Source of the DNA: Paramecium pentaurelia
Lineage: Eukaryota; Ciliophora; Oligohymenophorea; Peniculida; Parameciidae
DNA length: 64,000 nt
NCBI GenBank assembly: GCA_905183005.1
Contig: CAJJDO010000007.1
Coordinates: forward strand, 799,736-863,735
Direction: 5' to 3'
The translations under genes and the position numbers were made by a program. The notes beneath the pieces were generated by a model. It was not told the DNA's origin and did not search any database. It saw nothing but the letters and a program-made list of their open reading frames with translations. This document shows, in pieces, positions 25,601 to 39,554 of this stretch (position 1 is the first letter of the stretch; the number at the start of each line of letters is the position of its first letter).

Positions 25601-28600
25601 GCACATGAGAAATTAGGATAATAAGTTAAAACTCATGTTATGAATCCTAAATCTATGCCTAGAAGTTAATTATTAGGAAATATGAATAATGACACAAGAG
25701 AATTTAGTGAAGGAGTATTAACAGCATCAGCTAGATTAGTAGTTAAAGAATCAGTAGATGTTTTAAATTGGATTATTTGTGATGGAGATATTGATCCTGA
25801 ATGGATTGAATCATTAAATTCTGTTTTAGATGATAATCATTTATTAACATTACCTACTGGTGAACGTATTTCATTTTAGAATAATGTTAATTTTATCTTT
25901 GAAACTTCTGATTTATAATATGCATCACCTGCTACTGTTAGTAGAATGGGAATGATATTTTTGAATAATGAAGATATCAGTATGTAATCTTTAGTTACTA
26001 GATGGATTAATAAATTAGAATGTGAAGAAGACAAAAAGAGTATGTTATTGAATCAAATTGAATCTACTTNGATTCAGGTATATTTGTGACATTGAATCCT
26101 GCAGGTAAGAATTATGGAGGAAGATCAAAATTACCAGATAATTTAAAGTAGTTATTTAGACCTGTCGCTATGTCAATACCAGATAATGAATTGATTGCTG
26201 AAGTCTTACTATATTCTGAAGGATTCAAGAATGCTAAGATTTTAGCAGAGAAAATAATCACAATATTTACATTATCAAGACAATTATTAAGTCCATAATA
26301 ACATTATGATTGGGGATTAAGAGCACTTAAAACTATATTAACAGTGGCAGGATAAATTATATAAGAAGAAAGAAAATAGGGAATAGCAATTAATGAAACA
26401 ATTGAATCAGAGTTACTAATTAAATCTATTAGAATTAATACAATGTCAAAATTGACTTATCATGATACAAAGAAATTTGTTTAATTGGTTTAAGATGTTT
26501 TTCCTAGTATCAATAGTTAAGATATTATCTATGAGAAATTAACTAATGCAATAAAAGAAGTATTATAAAGCATGAAATTGAGTGAAATAGATAATCAAAT
26601 TGCAAAGATTCTATAGTTTTATGAAGCAACCAAATAGAGAATGGGTGTAGTTTTAGTAGGTCCATCTGGTTGTGGTAAAACTACAATATGGAAGGTTTTA
26701 AAGAAAGCACATGAGAAATTAGGATAATAAGTTAAAACTCATGTTATGAATCCTAAATCTATGCCTAGAAGTTAATTATTAGGAAATATGAATAATGACA
26801 CAAGAGAATTTAGTGAAGGAGTATTAACAGCATCAGCTAGATTAGTAGTTAAAGAATCAGTAGATGTTTTAAATTGGATTATTTGTGATGGAGATATTGA
26901 TCCTGAATGGATTGAATCATTAAATTCTGTTTTAGATGATAATCATTTATTAACATTACCTACTGGTGAACGTATTTCATTTTAGAATAATGTTAATTTT
27001 ATCTTTGAAACTTCTGATTTATAATATGCATCACCTGCTACTGTTAGTAGAATGGGAATGATATTTTTGAATAATGAAGATATCAGTATGTAATCTTTAG
27101 TTACTAGATGGATTAATAAATTAGAATGTGAAGAAGACAAAAAGAGTATGTTATTGAATCAAATTGAATCTACTTTATACAATATACTTGATGAAATTTT
27201 CTCTTATGAAGAATTATAAGTTGTACCAACTACTAGAGTTGGATTAATTATGAACATTTTATCTTAGTTATAGAGAATACCAACAAATAAATAACAATTC
27301 AATTATCTCCTATTGTAAGGGTTGTGTTCCAACTTCTAACCAGAAATCAGATTGAAATTTTAGACATTAATTAATTCAAACCTTGAATTAAATGAAAATG
27401 GAGACAAATATTAATATGTCAATTAAAATATTGATGAATCTTAATTCTCAGATGTTAATGATCCTCCAGTTATCAAAACTATTGGTCATTAAAAAGATCT
27501 CTAAATGTTATAATCTTGGATTCTCAATAATGATCCATTTATTATTGTTGGAGAAGAAGGTTGTGGTAAGAATCTATTAATCTAAAGTGCATTTAAAGAA
27601 CTTAAAAAGACTATCAAAATTCAAATAGCCACAATCAATTGTAATGCTTAAACAAGTGCATCTTAAATCATTTAAAAATTAAATTAAATTTGTGCTAAAG
27701 CTACTTCAGCATTAGGTAGAGTATATAAACCTAAAGATTGTAGTCGTTTAATACTTTATTTAAAGGATATTAATCTTCCTAAACCTGATAAATATTAGAC
27801 TATTTAACTTATTGCTTTTCTCTAATAATTAATTACTCATAGAGGTTTCTATGATGAAAATTTAGAATTTGTATATTTGGATGACAAAATCTAAATTGTT
27901 TCTTCAATGAATCCTCCTTCAACAATTGGTAGACATTAATTGTCTACTAGATTCACAGCAAATGTTAGAATCTATTATATTGAATAACCATCTAATGATG
28001 AATTATAATAGATCTATTAAGAATATCTGAAAATATTGATATTTAAAGATAATAATCAAAGTAAAAAAGGTGCTCAATTATTAATTGAATGTTATACATA
28101 AATCAAATCTAAATTCACTGTTGATGAACAAAGACATTATCTCTTTACTCCAAGAACTATCACTTAAATCATTTTTGCCTTAAAAAGATATAATGATATA
28201 TAGTCAGTATTCCCAGAAGCATTACTCAATGAATTCAATAAAATATTTAGAGATAAATTAATCTCTCAAGATTAGTAATTTAAATTCGATTAATCGATTT
28301 TACCAATTTTTAAAAAATATTACAAAGATATTCAATCTTAATAATATTTTGCAACTGTTTAGAATCTCTAAACACTCTCAAAAATTGAAAAAAAAGATTT
28401 TATTTAATTAATTTCTTAAGCTGTTTAAATTTATTCGAGAGAAAATAGAGAATTAAATGTTGTAATGATTGAAGAAATACTATCTCTATTAACATCTTTA
28501 AACAGAGCCCTATCTTCATAGAGTTAAACAACACTCTTATTAGCTGGCAGAAATGGTATTGGAAGAAAAATGTGTTTATAAATAATGTCTACAATGCTCA

Positions 28601-31600
28601 ATTTAGAAGTACTCTAACCATATACATGTAGAGATTATGGAATTAGAGAATTTAAAAGAGATCTTAAATCATATATGGAAACAGCCTAATAAAAAAATTG
28701 TTTATTAATTTTAGAAGATCATGTGTTATTATAATAAGGAATCTTAGAAACTGTTAATTCCTTAATTTCAAGTGGAGAAATTCCAGGATTATTTGGTTAT
28801 GATGAAATAGATAGATTGATATAAAATCCAGAAGAAGTAAAGAGAGAATTTTATGGTAAAACACTTTATGAAGCATTTCATGAAAGAGTAAAAAGAAATA
28901 TGAAAATTGCTTTAGTGATGGACAACACTAATCATGAATTCTAAACTAATTGTGCTTAAAATCCAGCTTTATTTACAAATACTACAATTATATGGTAAAA
29001 TTAATTATCAAAAGAGAGTTTGTTATAATTTATGAAAAAATAATTAGAAACTTAAAATACTAATAGCACTGTTAGTGAATAATTAATTAGTTATGCAGTT
29101 GAAATACATAGAAATTAAAAAGCTGATCCAAGAAGCTTTTAATCTTTAACATAAACTTATAGTTTAATTATGGATAAGAAAATGTAATCAAAAGGATCTT
29201 AAGCAGATCATTTACAAAAAGGTCTTGAGAAATTATAAGAAGCAAATAATTTAGTTAATAAATTAACTTCAGAAGCTTAAGAAAAGAAAGTGTTATTATC
29301 TAAAAAACAATTAGAAGCAGATGATGCTTTATAAAAGATATCAAAAGCTATGTAAGATGCAGCTGAACGTAGATAAGAAACAGAATAATTATAAAGATAT
29401 TTATAAGAAGAAGAAGGCAAAATAAAAGTATCAAAAGATAAAGTTGAAGATGAATTAAGAGATGTTAATCCTTTAGTATAAGAAGCATAGAATGCAGTTA
29501 AAGGAATATCAAAATCACATTTGGATGAATTGAAATCATTAGCTTAACCTCCTGCTGCAATTTATGATGTTTTATGTGCTGTTATGAAAGTATTTAAGTA
29601 GACAGAAATAAATTGGAAAGCAATTAAAAAATTCTTAGGTAATAAATAAGTAATTGATTAAATTATTGACTTTGATCCTCATATGATAACAGCTGATATT
29701 AGAAGGGATGTTGAAGAAGAAATTGCAAAGCATTCAAATTCTTTTGAAAAATAAAACATTTACAGGGCTTCAATGGCAGCAGGACCATTGGCTGAATGGG
29801 TAAAAGCAATATTAAAATATGCAACTGTTTTAGAGAAGATAGCACCATTAGAAAAAGAATTATCAATGATTAGTAAAAAATTGGATTCCTCTAGAAATAG
29901 ATTGAAATAATGTTAAGATGCATTAAATTAACTTGATTAAAAAGTTTAAGAATTAAAGAATAATTTTGCATCTAAAACTAGTGAAGCAGAATTACTTAAA
30001 AGAGATTTAGAAAAAGCAGAACAAACAGTGAGTTTGGCATCTAATTTATTAGATAAATTATCAGGAGAAAAAGTTAGATGGTAATAATAACATGATTTAA
30101 TTACTTAAGAATTAAAACAATTTCCTTTAGATTCTTTATTATCTGCATCCTATATTACATATTTATCATCATAAGATGAAAATGTTAGATCTAAGACATT
30201 ATAAGAATGGGTTCATTTAACAAAATTATAATAATATGATTTCTTAAAATTTATGTCTAATGAGAGTCAAATATTGAAATGGAAAACACTAGGATTACCA
30301 GGTGATTAATTAAGTATAGAAAATTCAGTTATGGTATTCTCATCTTCAAAGGTTTCTTTATTAATTGATCCTAATACTTAAGCTACTGAATGGTTAAAGA
30401 AAACTTTATCAGGAGCAGAAATATTAAATCAAACAGATCCTAAATTCAATAATCAACTAGAATTAGCAGTTAGATTTGGTAAAACTATAGTGATTTAAGA
30501 AATTGATTAAATAGAAGGATTATTAATTCCATTATTAAGAAAAGACTTATTACATTAAGGTCCTAGATGGATAGTAATGATAGGAGAAAAATCTGTAGAT
30601 TTTAATGAAAATTTTGTTATGTATTTAACAACCAGAAATTCATCTATTCATTTACCTCCACATACCGTATCCTTAGTTTAAGTTATAAATTATACTGTTA
30701 CTAGAAGTGGTTTGGAAGGAAAATTACTGAGCATTATTATAAATATAGAATAACCAGATTTGGAATAGAAAAAGCAATAATTATTAGAAAATGAAGAAAA
30801 ATTGAAGATGCAATTAGCTGATTTGGAAAAGACACTTTTAGATGAATTGGCAAATTCATAAGGAAATATCTTAGAGAATAGAGTATTAATTGATAGTTTA
30901 AATTAAACTAAATCAAAATCATAAGTTATTGCTTAGAGTTTATAAGAATCAACAAAATTGTAGTAAGATTTAGATACATAAAGAGATGTTTATAGACCAT
31001 TATCCTAGAAAGGTGCTCAAATCTTTATTCTAATTTAAAGTTTATAAAATTTAAATAATATGTATAAGTATTCATTAGCATATTTTATTTAAATATTTTA
31101 AAAGACTTTAGATATTAAAGAGAATTTTGATTCAAAATAAAAGAAATTAGAATTTGCTGGATAAAGTTTATTGAGAAATATCTTCAATTAAATAGCTGGT
31201 TCATTGTTCAAATAAGATAGATTAATATTTGCCTTACATTTAGTAAAAGGATGTAAACCTGAATTAATTGAGGAAGAAGAATGGTAATTTATGATTGGTA
31301 ATTAAATACCTAATGATAGTGCTCAACTTCCAAAATGGGCATCTTAAGATAGAAGGGAAATATTTGGATAATTATAGAATCTTAAATTAAATATTAATTT
31401 TAATTCAAGTGAATGGGAATAATGGAATAATAATTAAGAATGTGAAAAAAGCTTTCCTTAATCTACTAAATTAAAACCATTTTAAAAAGTTCTTATTGTA
31501 TAAACATTTAGACCTGAAAGGGTTTAAAGTGCATTGAATGAATTCGTTTGTCCTAATTTAGATATACCAAGTGTTAGTGGTTAGACATTTAATTTTTAAA

Positions 31601-33368
31601 CTGTTGCTTAAGAAGAATTGACAGCTTAAATTCCATGTTTATTTGTTGTTTCAGCTGGTAGTGATCCTTCTAAAGAACTTGAAGAATTTGCTGAATAACA
31701 AATAGGCAAATAGAACTTTTAAGAAATGTCTATGGGAGGTAATCAAAATGAATTAGCATTAACATTGATAAAAGAAGCTGCATAAAAAGGTTAGTGGGTA
31801 TGTTTGAAGAATTTGCATTTAGTTATTAGTTTCCTTCCTTTATTAGAAAAAACCATTAAATAATTAAAACCACATCCTAATTTCAAATTGTGGCTTACAA
31901 CTGAAGCTCATTTGAAATTCCCATCTATTCTTCTTGAAACTTGTTATAAGGTGTCATATGAAGCACCTCCAGGATTAAAGAAGAACTTATAAAGAATTTT
32001 AACTAGTTGGCCCACACATAATAAATAATCTGTTTATTAAACATAATTGCTGTTCATCTTAACTTGGTTCCATGCTTTAGTTTAAGAAAGAAGAACTTAT
32101 ATCCCATAAGGTTGGAGTAAATTCTATGAATTTTCATATGCAGACTATAAAGCAGGAGTATAAATAATTGAGAATCTATTATAAGAGTCTTAAACAATTT
32201 CTTGGTAAACTTTATATGGATTATATGAAAATGCCATTTATGGTGGTAGAGTAGATAATGAATAAGATATAAAGGTTTTGAGAGCGTATTTAGAAACATA
32301 TTTCAATTAGAATAAATTATAAAATGGAACTCTTAGTACCGGTTAATAAATACCTTAAACTAATTAAGTTAAAGATCTAATTAATTTAATTAATAAATTA
32401 CCTGAAAATGATGTTCCTGAGTTTTTTGGTTTGCCTAATAATATTGATAAAGCTGTTTAAAGATATACAATATAGAGAGTTGTCAGTGGATTGAAATCTA
32501 TGACTAATATAGTAGGATCTGAAATTAAGTTTGATAAAGAATTATGGACTAATTTGTTAAGTCCTCTAATTAATATGTGGGATCAATTAAAAATAAGAGA
32601 TACTATCTAAATTTCTAATTAATAATTAGGATCATTAGATCCCATAGAATCATTTATTTATTTAGAAGCATAATAAACATGGAATTTGTATTTGATCATC
32701 AATCATTCCTTTGATAAATTGAAGAATGTCTTATATAATAATGGTTTATTGACTAGTGATATTATAGATATTGGATTATTATTTATCAAAGATATTGTTC
32801 CTTAGAAATGGAGTAATTTCTGGGAAGGACCTGATGATATTAATTTATGGTTGAAAATATTTATTAAGAAAATGAATGCTATTAAATTATGGATTGAAAA
32901 GATATAAAGAAAATAATAATTAGATGAAGTTGATTTAAGTGAGTTATTCCATCCTGAAATATATATGAATGCACTTAGATAAAAAACTGCTAGAAAATTA
33001 AATATTCCATTAAATGAATTAAAATTATAAGCAGATTTTGACAATCTTAAACATCCTCTTGTAGTTAAATTAAGAAATCTATTATTATAAGGTTGTGGAT
33101 TTTCTAATGGTTAATTGATTGATGATATGAAAATAACTTCGGAATTTATTTAATTACCTCCTTTGAATATCTCATATGTGGAGAAATCATAACCAGAAAA
33201 GAATGGATTAGGGGTAATTTTAATATTTTATAATATTTTTAGGATTTCCCAATTTATTTAAATGCCAGCAGAGAGAAATTACTATGCAGAATTAAATTAC
33301 TACAATCTGGTCAAATGAATGATAAAATCATAGCTGGTGTTGCATTATTTTTGAGTTAAAATGATTGA
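19672..33368 (+). CDS. DYNC2H1: Cytoplasmic dynein-2 heavy chain (IFT dynein)
   Basis: After removing one copy of the 1106-bp assembly duplication (24965-26070) and introns 19856-19878, 24242-24267 and 33214-33242, exactly 4171 codons remain: 4170 residues, close to DYNC2H1 in other eukaryotes. The N-terminal 1600 residues form the tail and linker. AAA1 has P-loop GPAGTGKT (about residue 1654, bases 24680-24703) followed by ESVKALG. AAA2 has GPSGCGKT (about 1945). AAA3 (GEEGCGKN) and AAA4 (AGRNGIGRK) are degenerate, as in dynein-2. A coiled-coil stalk flanks the microtubule-binding tip. The surroundings of AAA1 (MGYGGNPYGPAG, FVTLNPAGKNYGGR) and AAA4 (LISSGEIPGLF) match the dynein-2 class and not axonemal or dynein-1 types. 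It drives retrograde intraflagellar transport in cilia. As assembled, the duplication breaks the frame. Confidence 0.95.
24965..27175. repeat. 1.1-kb direct repeat around a single N inside the dynein gene
   Basis: Bases 24965-26069 recur at 26071-27175 (offset 1106; N at 26070). The copies are not identical: I see differences at 25180 (g/a), 25237 (g/a), 25240 (a/g) and 25280 (a/g). Three are silent; the last changes Thr to Ala. 1106 is not a multiple of three, so a real duplication would destroy the AAA1-AAA2 region, whereas deleting one copy restores the full frame. The differences suggest two alleles that failed to merge. Confidence 0.92.
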
Positions 33369-33520
33369 TTAATAATATTAAACATATATATAAAAATTAA
33401 TGAATTCATATCAAAAGATGAAAATTAACAAGTTTATTTACAATTATTTTTATTAATAATAATAGAGTATTGACAATTAATCTATTTATAAAGTATTTAA
33501 AATATTTAAGCATATATATT

Positions 33521-34671
33521 TCATAAAATCAATGAAATGGATTAAGAATCTTTCACTTCACAACATGTTTTAATAATAGAAGGTAATGATGTTGCTAATT
33601 TTTAATGTACAATGTTTATTGTTTCTTCAATTACTCTTTTGAGTTCTTTTAATAAATCATTTTCTTCTCCCTATGTTTAACATAAAGTAATAATTTATTA
33701 AACTGAACTATTTGATATGATAGCTAAGGTTTTATCTAATACATCTATTTATTCGTCATCACATTAAAATGAAACAGAACTTAGAAATTAAATCAATTTT
33801 ACCTATCTTTTTATCTTGTTAAGAAACGTGTTTATGTTTCTTTAGTACTGGTTTCTTTTTAAATTTAGTAAAGCTTTTATTAAAGATTACCAATAACTTT
33901 AGTTTTATCTTCTAATTAAGATTAAAAACTTTCTTTATCAGAATCACGAAGTTTAGCTATTTAATCATATTTAGTTTTCCAATCTCTCACAGATTATTGA
34001 TTATCTTCATCTTATTTATGTCTTTCTTTAACTAAATCATTAAAAATATTAGTTAAATTATCATATTCTTTTTTCAATTATTAGTATTCATTTTTTAATC
34101 TTTAATTTTCTATTTAATATTTTTGTATATCATGCATTTTTCTTTCATTTATAGGTGAATTATTTGTAGAACCCTCTTAAATAATTGCATAATCTTCTTC
34201 TTCTTTTTTTTTCATTTCATCAAATAATTTGTTTTTAGCTTCTAATTCAGCTTAACATTTCTCATAGTCCTATTGCTTTTTTTATAGCTCTAATTTATGT
34301 TTTTCAATTATTTCTTATTTTTATTAATCCTTTGTTTTTATTTAAGTTTACAAATCGGAATTAGAATCTTTAAGATCTTCTATCTCTTTAAGTAATTTAT
34401 TTAATTTTGTTTAGGTTTCTTGTTTTTCTCTTTCCTAAATTCAATCAATTAATTACTCTATCTTCATTAATTTCATCTTGTTTTGGTATTTCATATTAGA
34501 TATATTATTCTAAGAATTTAAGAGTTGATAATTCAAATTCTAGATTATTGATTTTTTCTTTGAATTCACTGACTTCTTTTTAAAGAGTCTAAATATGTGA
34601 AGTTTAAATTATACTTTAATATAATTGGCACTTTATTTTAGTTTTTCTCCTTGAGTATTAATATTTAACAT
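33521..34671 (-). CDS. Coiled-coil protein, 359 residues
   Basis: Introns 34589-34614, 34435-34456 and 33780-33802 (26, 22, 23 nt) leave exactly 360 codons. Nearly the whole protein is charged heptad-like sequence rich in Glu, Lys, Gln and Leu (for example EFKEKINNLEFELSTL and KLNKLLKEIEDLKDSN), so a long parallel coiled coil is expected. The C-terminus is different: a short hydrophobic and cysteine-containing segment around LPSIIKTCCEVKDS. There is no signal peptide or known enzyme motif. A structural role at basal bodies or the cortex would fit but is only a guess. Its start lies 44 bp from the end of the DnaJ gene on the same strand. Confidence 0.75.
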
Positions 34672-34714
34672 AAAATAATAAATAAGTGGTTTTATAAACA
34701 ATTGGATATAGATT

Positions 34715-36066
34715 TCATTTATTGAAGATATTCTTAACCTTTTCAAAGACACCTTCATGAACAGATGATGTCCCTTATGTTTCACCCTTTTCTAACTATA
34801 TAATATATATATTAAAATAATACTTTTGCTAATTCTTCAAAAAGCTATCTTTATTGTTCAGTCAATTTAGTAGGAATTTAAATTTTAAGATTCACAACTT
34901 AATCACCTCTTTGATTAGAATTAGGTGCCAATTTAGTAATTCCCTAAAATTAACTATATAAATTACAAATCCACTTAATCTGATTTTCTCTCCATCCTAA
35001 CTACCTGGCTTTATATTAATTTACTATTCTCCATTAAGTGTTTTAATCTTAACCTAATCACCAAGTACTGCCTAAGCAACAGAAATATAAGCATTTGTAA
35101 TTAAATCATATCCATCTCTTTTGTAATATGAATCTGGTTTAACCTAAATTTTAATTATCAAATCTCCAGCCTTTCCCCCATTTTCTCCAATATTTCCTTT
35201 ACCAGTTACTCTTAAATTCTATCCATCAGCTATCCCTTTTGGAATATTTACGGCTTCAGATGTAGCTTACTTCTATATTCCAGCTCCCTTACAAGTTGTA
35301 CCTATTTATTATAAATTAAGATTACAAGGATTCTTAATTGATATTCCTGTTCCTCTACATTTAGTACAAGCCATTTATATAGTCATAGCTCCTTATCTGT
35401 AATTAATTGAACCTCTTCCACCACAATTAGTACATCTTCCAGGTGCTGTTCCTGGTTTACATTTAGTTCCATTACAAGTAGAACAAACTCCAATCTTCTC
35501 AAATTATATTGTCTATTATGCCCCATTTACACTATCCATAAATGATATTTCCAATTAAATAAAAATATCAGCTCCTTTTAATTATCTCTCAGATTCTCCT
35601 CCCATATTAAAAAATGATGCAAAATCTCCAAAAATTGATTCATCAAATTAGAAATCTTATGCTTTTCCTCCTCTTGCTCCTTATCTAAAAAAACTACTAT
35701 ATGCTGCAAATGGATCCTAAGCTCCTGCCTAGTCTTATTCATCTCCTGTCATTCCAACCTAATCATATACTTTCCTTTTGTTGTCATCAGATAATGTTTC
35801 ATATGCACTATATTTCATGTTATTTATACTTGTTAATTTCTGCAAACTTTTCCTTTGCATCTTTGGATGGATTGGCATCTGGATGATATTTCTTTGCTAA
35901 TCCATAATAAGCTTTCTTAATATCATTTTAGGAAGCATTTCTTGGTACTCCCAATAGTTCTTGGTTTAAATTAATAAAGATTACCATAAAGATCTTTCTT
36001 AGATGAAAAACTAAGAAAAGGCATATTAGTAAATCTTTTTAGAACGTTCTTAGTCAATAATTGCAT
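34715..36066 (-). CDS. DnaJ/Hsp40 co-chaperone, type I, probably mitochondrial
   Basis: Five introns (35960-35984, 35808-35829, 35302-35325, 34944-34966, 34796-34823) leave 410 codons, 409 residues. The N-terminus MQLLTKNVLKRFTNM is basic and amphipathic like a mitochondrial presequence. The J domain follows (DLYELLGVPRNAS, then AKKYHPDANPS with the HPD triad), then a Gly/Phe-rich linker. The zinc-binding domain has four CxxCxGxG-type repeats: CSTCNGT, CTNCGGRG, CTKCRGTG and CTTCKGAG; the fourth becomes visible only after the 24-nt intron is removed. The C-terminal substrate-binding domains include GKGNIGENGGKAGDL and a DnaJ-like end. Type I Hsp40s deliver unfolded protein to Hsp70 and stimulate its ATPase. 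Mitochondrial placement is inferred from the presequence. Confidence 0.93.
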
Positions 36067-36317
36067 TGTTAACCTGAAATAAATTAAGTTATTAATTTTA
36101 TAAATTTATTAAATGATTTATATTGTGAATAATGAAAAAAATAGATTTAAATATTATTTACAACCTTACATAATATCTATAATTCTAGAATATTTGAATT
36201 ACTTAATGATTATATATAGATAAATATTAATTAAATTATTAAAAAAATATATGATTAATAAGAATAAGAATATTTTTTATAATTATTTATAATAATAGAT
36301 GATTGCACTAATTAAAA

Positions 36318-39055
36318 TCAATACAGTTTTCTTTAAACATGCATATTATTTCTATTTTTTAATACATTTTCCAATTATGCACTTTTTCTTAATTTTTCTT
36401 AATCTTTTTCTTTATTTTTGTGTTACATAAACATTTACATAATAGTCATTTTAGTATTTTAATATTTTGGTTAATCTGGAGATCTAAATGGATTAATATT
36501 TTAACAATTGCTGAGATTTGAATTTTTAGGAGATTCAGAGGACATTGTTTTTTCAATTCTTTAACTATCACTATTTTTTAATTTTGGTCTATCTGTTAAA
36601 TTATTATTTATGAAACTATTATCATTATCTTCAAAAAGATTGAATAATTTTTAAATTAATTATTTAAAATCTTTTCCTTCTCTTTCATCTGATTTTCCTA
36701 CATATAAACCTATTAATTAATGAATGACAGTCAAAAATTAATATAGTTTATTATTATTCATTAAATTTTGAGATAATGACATATAATCATACATAGATTT
36801 TTATAAATTATTTTAACTATTGAAAGCATCAAATAGATTTTGTGTTAATTTCTTTTATTCATCTAATTATGCTTATAAAGTTTAAATTTAATATTCATAT
36901 AAATCTTTATTAAAAGTGGATGTATTATGTTCATCTTAATTTTTAATTCTTCTGCTTGGTTATAATGATGAATATTAAGAAACATTTTCTGTTTCTGCTA
37001 AACTTTATTTTAATTTAGTAATAGTTTCTGATTTATCTGATATCTCATCTTTTAATCTTTCAATTTCTCTTCTTAAATTAGTTATTTCTTATTGATTTAA
37101 ATTATCTTATTATTTTTATAGAGCTTTAACTTTATCTAATTCATTTTAATATTATTTTTATTTCAATTCTGAATTTTAAATAAGTGAATCTTTTTCATTT
37201 AATTAATCATTATATGATTTTTCAATTTATTTCAATTTATTCATATATTCACTTACTTTATTATCCACAGTTGTTTGAGATTATAAAATTTATTATTGTT
37301 ATCTTAAATTCTTATTTTTTTCAGATTCTAATTCTATCCTTAATTAATTTTTATCCTTTTCTATTTATGTAATTTTCTCATATAAATCATCTTCTTATTT
37401 TTTATATCTTTATTTCTACTCTTTAAAATCTTCTTATATCTAATTTCCATTATCACATTATTATCTTAAATATAAATTTGTTATTACTTTAATTATAATG
37501 TTAATTTCTTGAATTCAAATTAAATCTTATTCATTACATTTTATTGTATCTATTGAATATAATCAATCTATAAATTTTGATTAGCCCCACTATTCCAAAT
37601 CATAGTTTGTTTCTAATTCCATTCAACTACTAATTCCCAAATATTATCTTATTATTATTATTCATTTAATTTATTTAAAAATTATATCTTAATTTCCTCT
37701 AATTATTCTTCATGTTTCTTATTTAATCTTTATTATGCATCAACATATAATTCTTAAATTTATTACTTAATCATTTTCTTTGCTGTATTGAATTCTTCAC
37801 TTTCCTTGTCCAAACAATTATTCTCCAAATAATACTTTACTTTTCTCAAAAACTATATATAAAATTATGATATTTTACAATATTATGAGATTTCTCTAAT
37901 TATTCTTATGAAATTCCATTCTATTGTAATAATTCATCTATACTCTCTTTATAAATTTTTAAACCTCCTATAAGTGTTCTATTTAATTCTTATTTACATA
38001 TCATTTACCATTATGTTTCAATAACTGGCATATTACCTTCATTAATAGTATTCACAAAATGTCTATAATCAATAATAAATATTTACTTGCACATTTCAAC
38101 AAAACTATAGGGTGTAGTTGGTTTTCCCTTGTATTATTTTAATGAAATCTTATAAGAAAATTTCTTTCTTAAAGCAGTCAATTATTCTTAAAATTCAGTT
38201 CTCAATTCTGTGAATTTCAATTAAGACAAATGCTATAAATCTTTTTCATCTTATGTTGGTCTGACTAGTGTCATACAATCACGCTCTTAAAAAAATTATG
38301 TAATATGTCTTCTTATTTTATTTTTATTTTCTATTGTTTCGCTAAATCCTTTTAATGGTTTTAATGCATTTTCTAAATAATCCTTTGGTGTAATTTTATT
38401 TCCAAATTCATCTTCTAATCTTAATGTAAAATCTCTAAGAATCCATAAAAATGAAGGAAATGTCTCAAAGAGATCTTTCTGAGTTGATTCATCAGTTTTT
38501 TATAACATTTTAGTTAGATTAACCTAATTAATAGTAAATAGATGTATACAATTAATCCTAAATTTTATAATGCCATATCATCTATAGTTCCAACACTATT
38601 ATATATAAAATATGAGCTCATCAACATTGCCAATAGAAATATTTTAACATCATGATTTTATTCTTCTTCTAATGAACCTATACCTTCTGTATCAATTAAA
38701 ATAGCAGGAATAGATTCCTTAGATCTTCCAGATTCAAAATGAATAATTTCACTCCACATCCATAATCCCTATTAATATTTTATATCCTTTTAATACTTTT
38801 GTGCAAGCATTGACTGTACTTCCCACATTAAATCCTTGATTCTATTGTAATAGTACTTAGTTAATTAAATAACTCTTCCCTGTTCTATATTTGCCCACAA
38901 CTACTACAACTGCAAAATTTTTGCATTTATCGCTAAATGATTAGATTATTTCAATAGCTTCCTATTCTAACTTAAGTTCTGATTATATTATGTATATTAT
39001 TACATTTATTTTCATCTACTGATATTAATTATACTGCTCTTGGTCCTTTATTCAT
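36318..39055 (-). CDS. GBP-like large GTPase with coiled-coil tail
   Basis: Six introns (including 38979-39003 and 38769-38796) leave exactly 860 codons, 859 residues. The N-terminal G domain has P-loop GKYRTGKSYLIN, the following STVNACTKGLWMWS switch region, LIDTEGIGS (DxxG) and the RD-type motif in LRDF, all typical of guanylate-binding proteins of the dynamin superfamily. A helical domain follows to about residue 400. The rest is a long Glu/Lys/Gln coiled coil and a disordered Ser/Asn tail. GBPs hydrolyse GTP and oligomerise on membranes. In ciliates, GBP-type proteins with long coiled coils occur as lineage-specific families, so membrane or cytoskeletal roles are more likely than immunity. 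No lipid-modification CaaX motif is seen at the C-terminus. Confidence 0.88.
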
Positions 39056-39554
39056 AAAATTTAAAATTCAAATATTTATTTGTATTGTTAATATTTAAAA
39101 TTCTAATACACTTAGCAATATATTGCAATTTTAGGTCTTTTTAATAAAAGACACAAAAATATAAATTTATCATTTCGTTTTTATTGGATAACCTATTACA
39201 ATGTAAATTTAATAATTTTTATTCCAAAGTTCTAAATTGTTTTCTAATTGATTTCAAATAGTAAATATAATATATTATTATAAGATTTATTGTATTAATA
39301 GTTAAATTTATGAACACTCATATATGATTATTAATATATGAACATTTATATAAGAAGTTTTAGAAAAACAAAAAGTTGATCCAACATATTAAATTGAATT
39401 ATTTTTATTTTATAATGTATCATTAATGTAATATAATATATATTTAAAAGCATTAATCATAATAGTATTATTTATTAGAGTGAATTAAGTTAGATTTGAG
39501 TACTCTTAATATGATATTATAATTAATCACTTGATAAACAAAATTTTAATTAAT
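39056..39554. other. AT-rich stretch between divergent genes
   Basis: No frame is sup­ported. It separates the start of the GBP-like gene (minus) from the start of the Pumilio gene (plus), so it should contain both promoters; no element could be identified. Confidence 0.45.

Noticed and set aside
24965..27175. True tandem duplication of the dynein AAA1-AAA2 region
   Set aside because: Length 1106 breaks the frame and the junction is an N; deleting one copy gives a perfect full-length protein.
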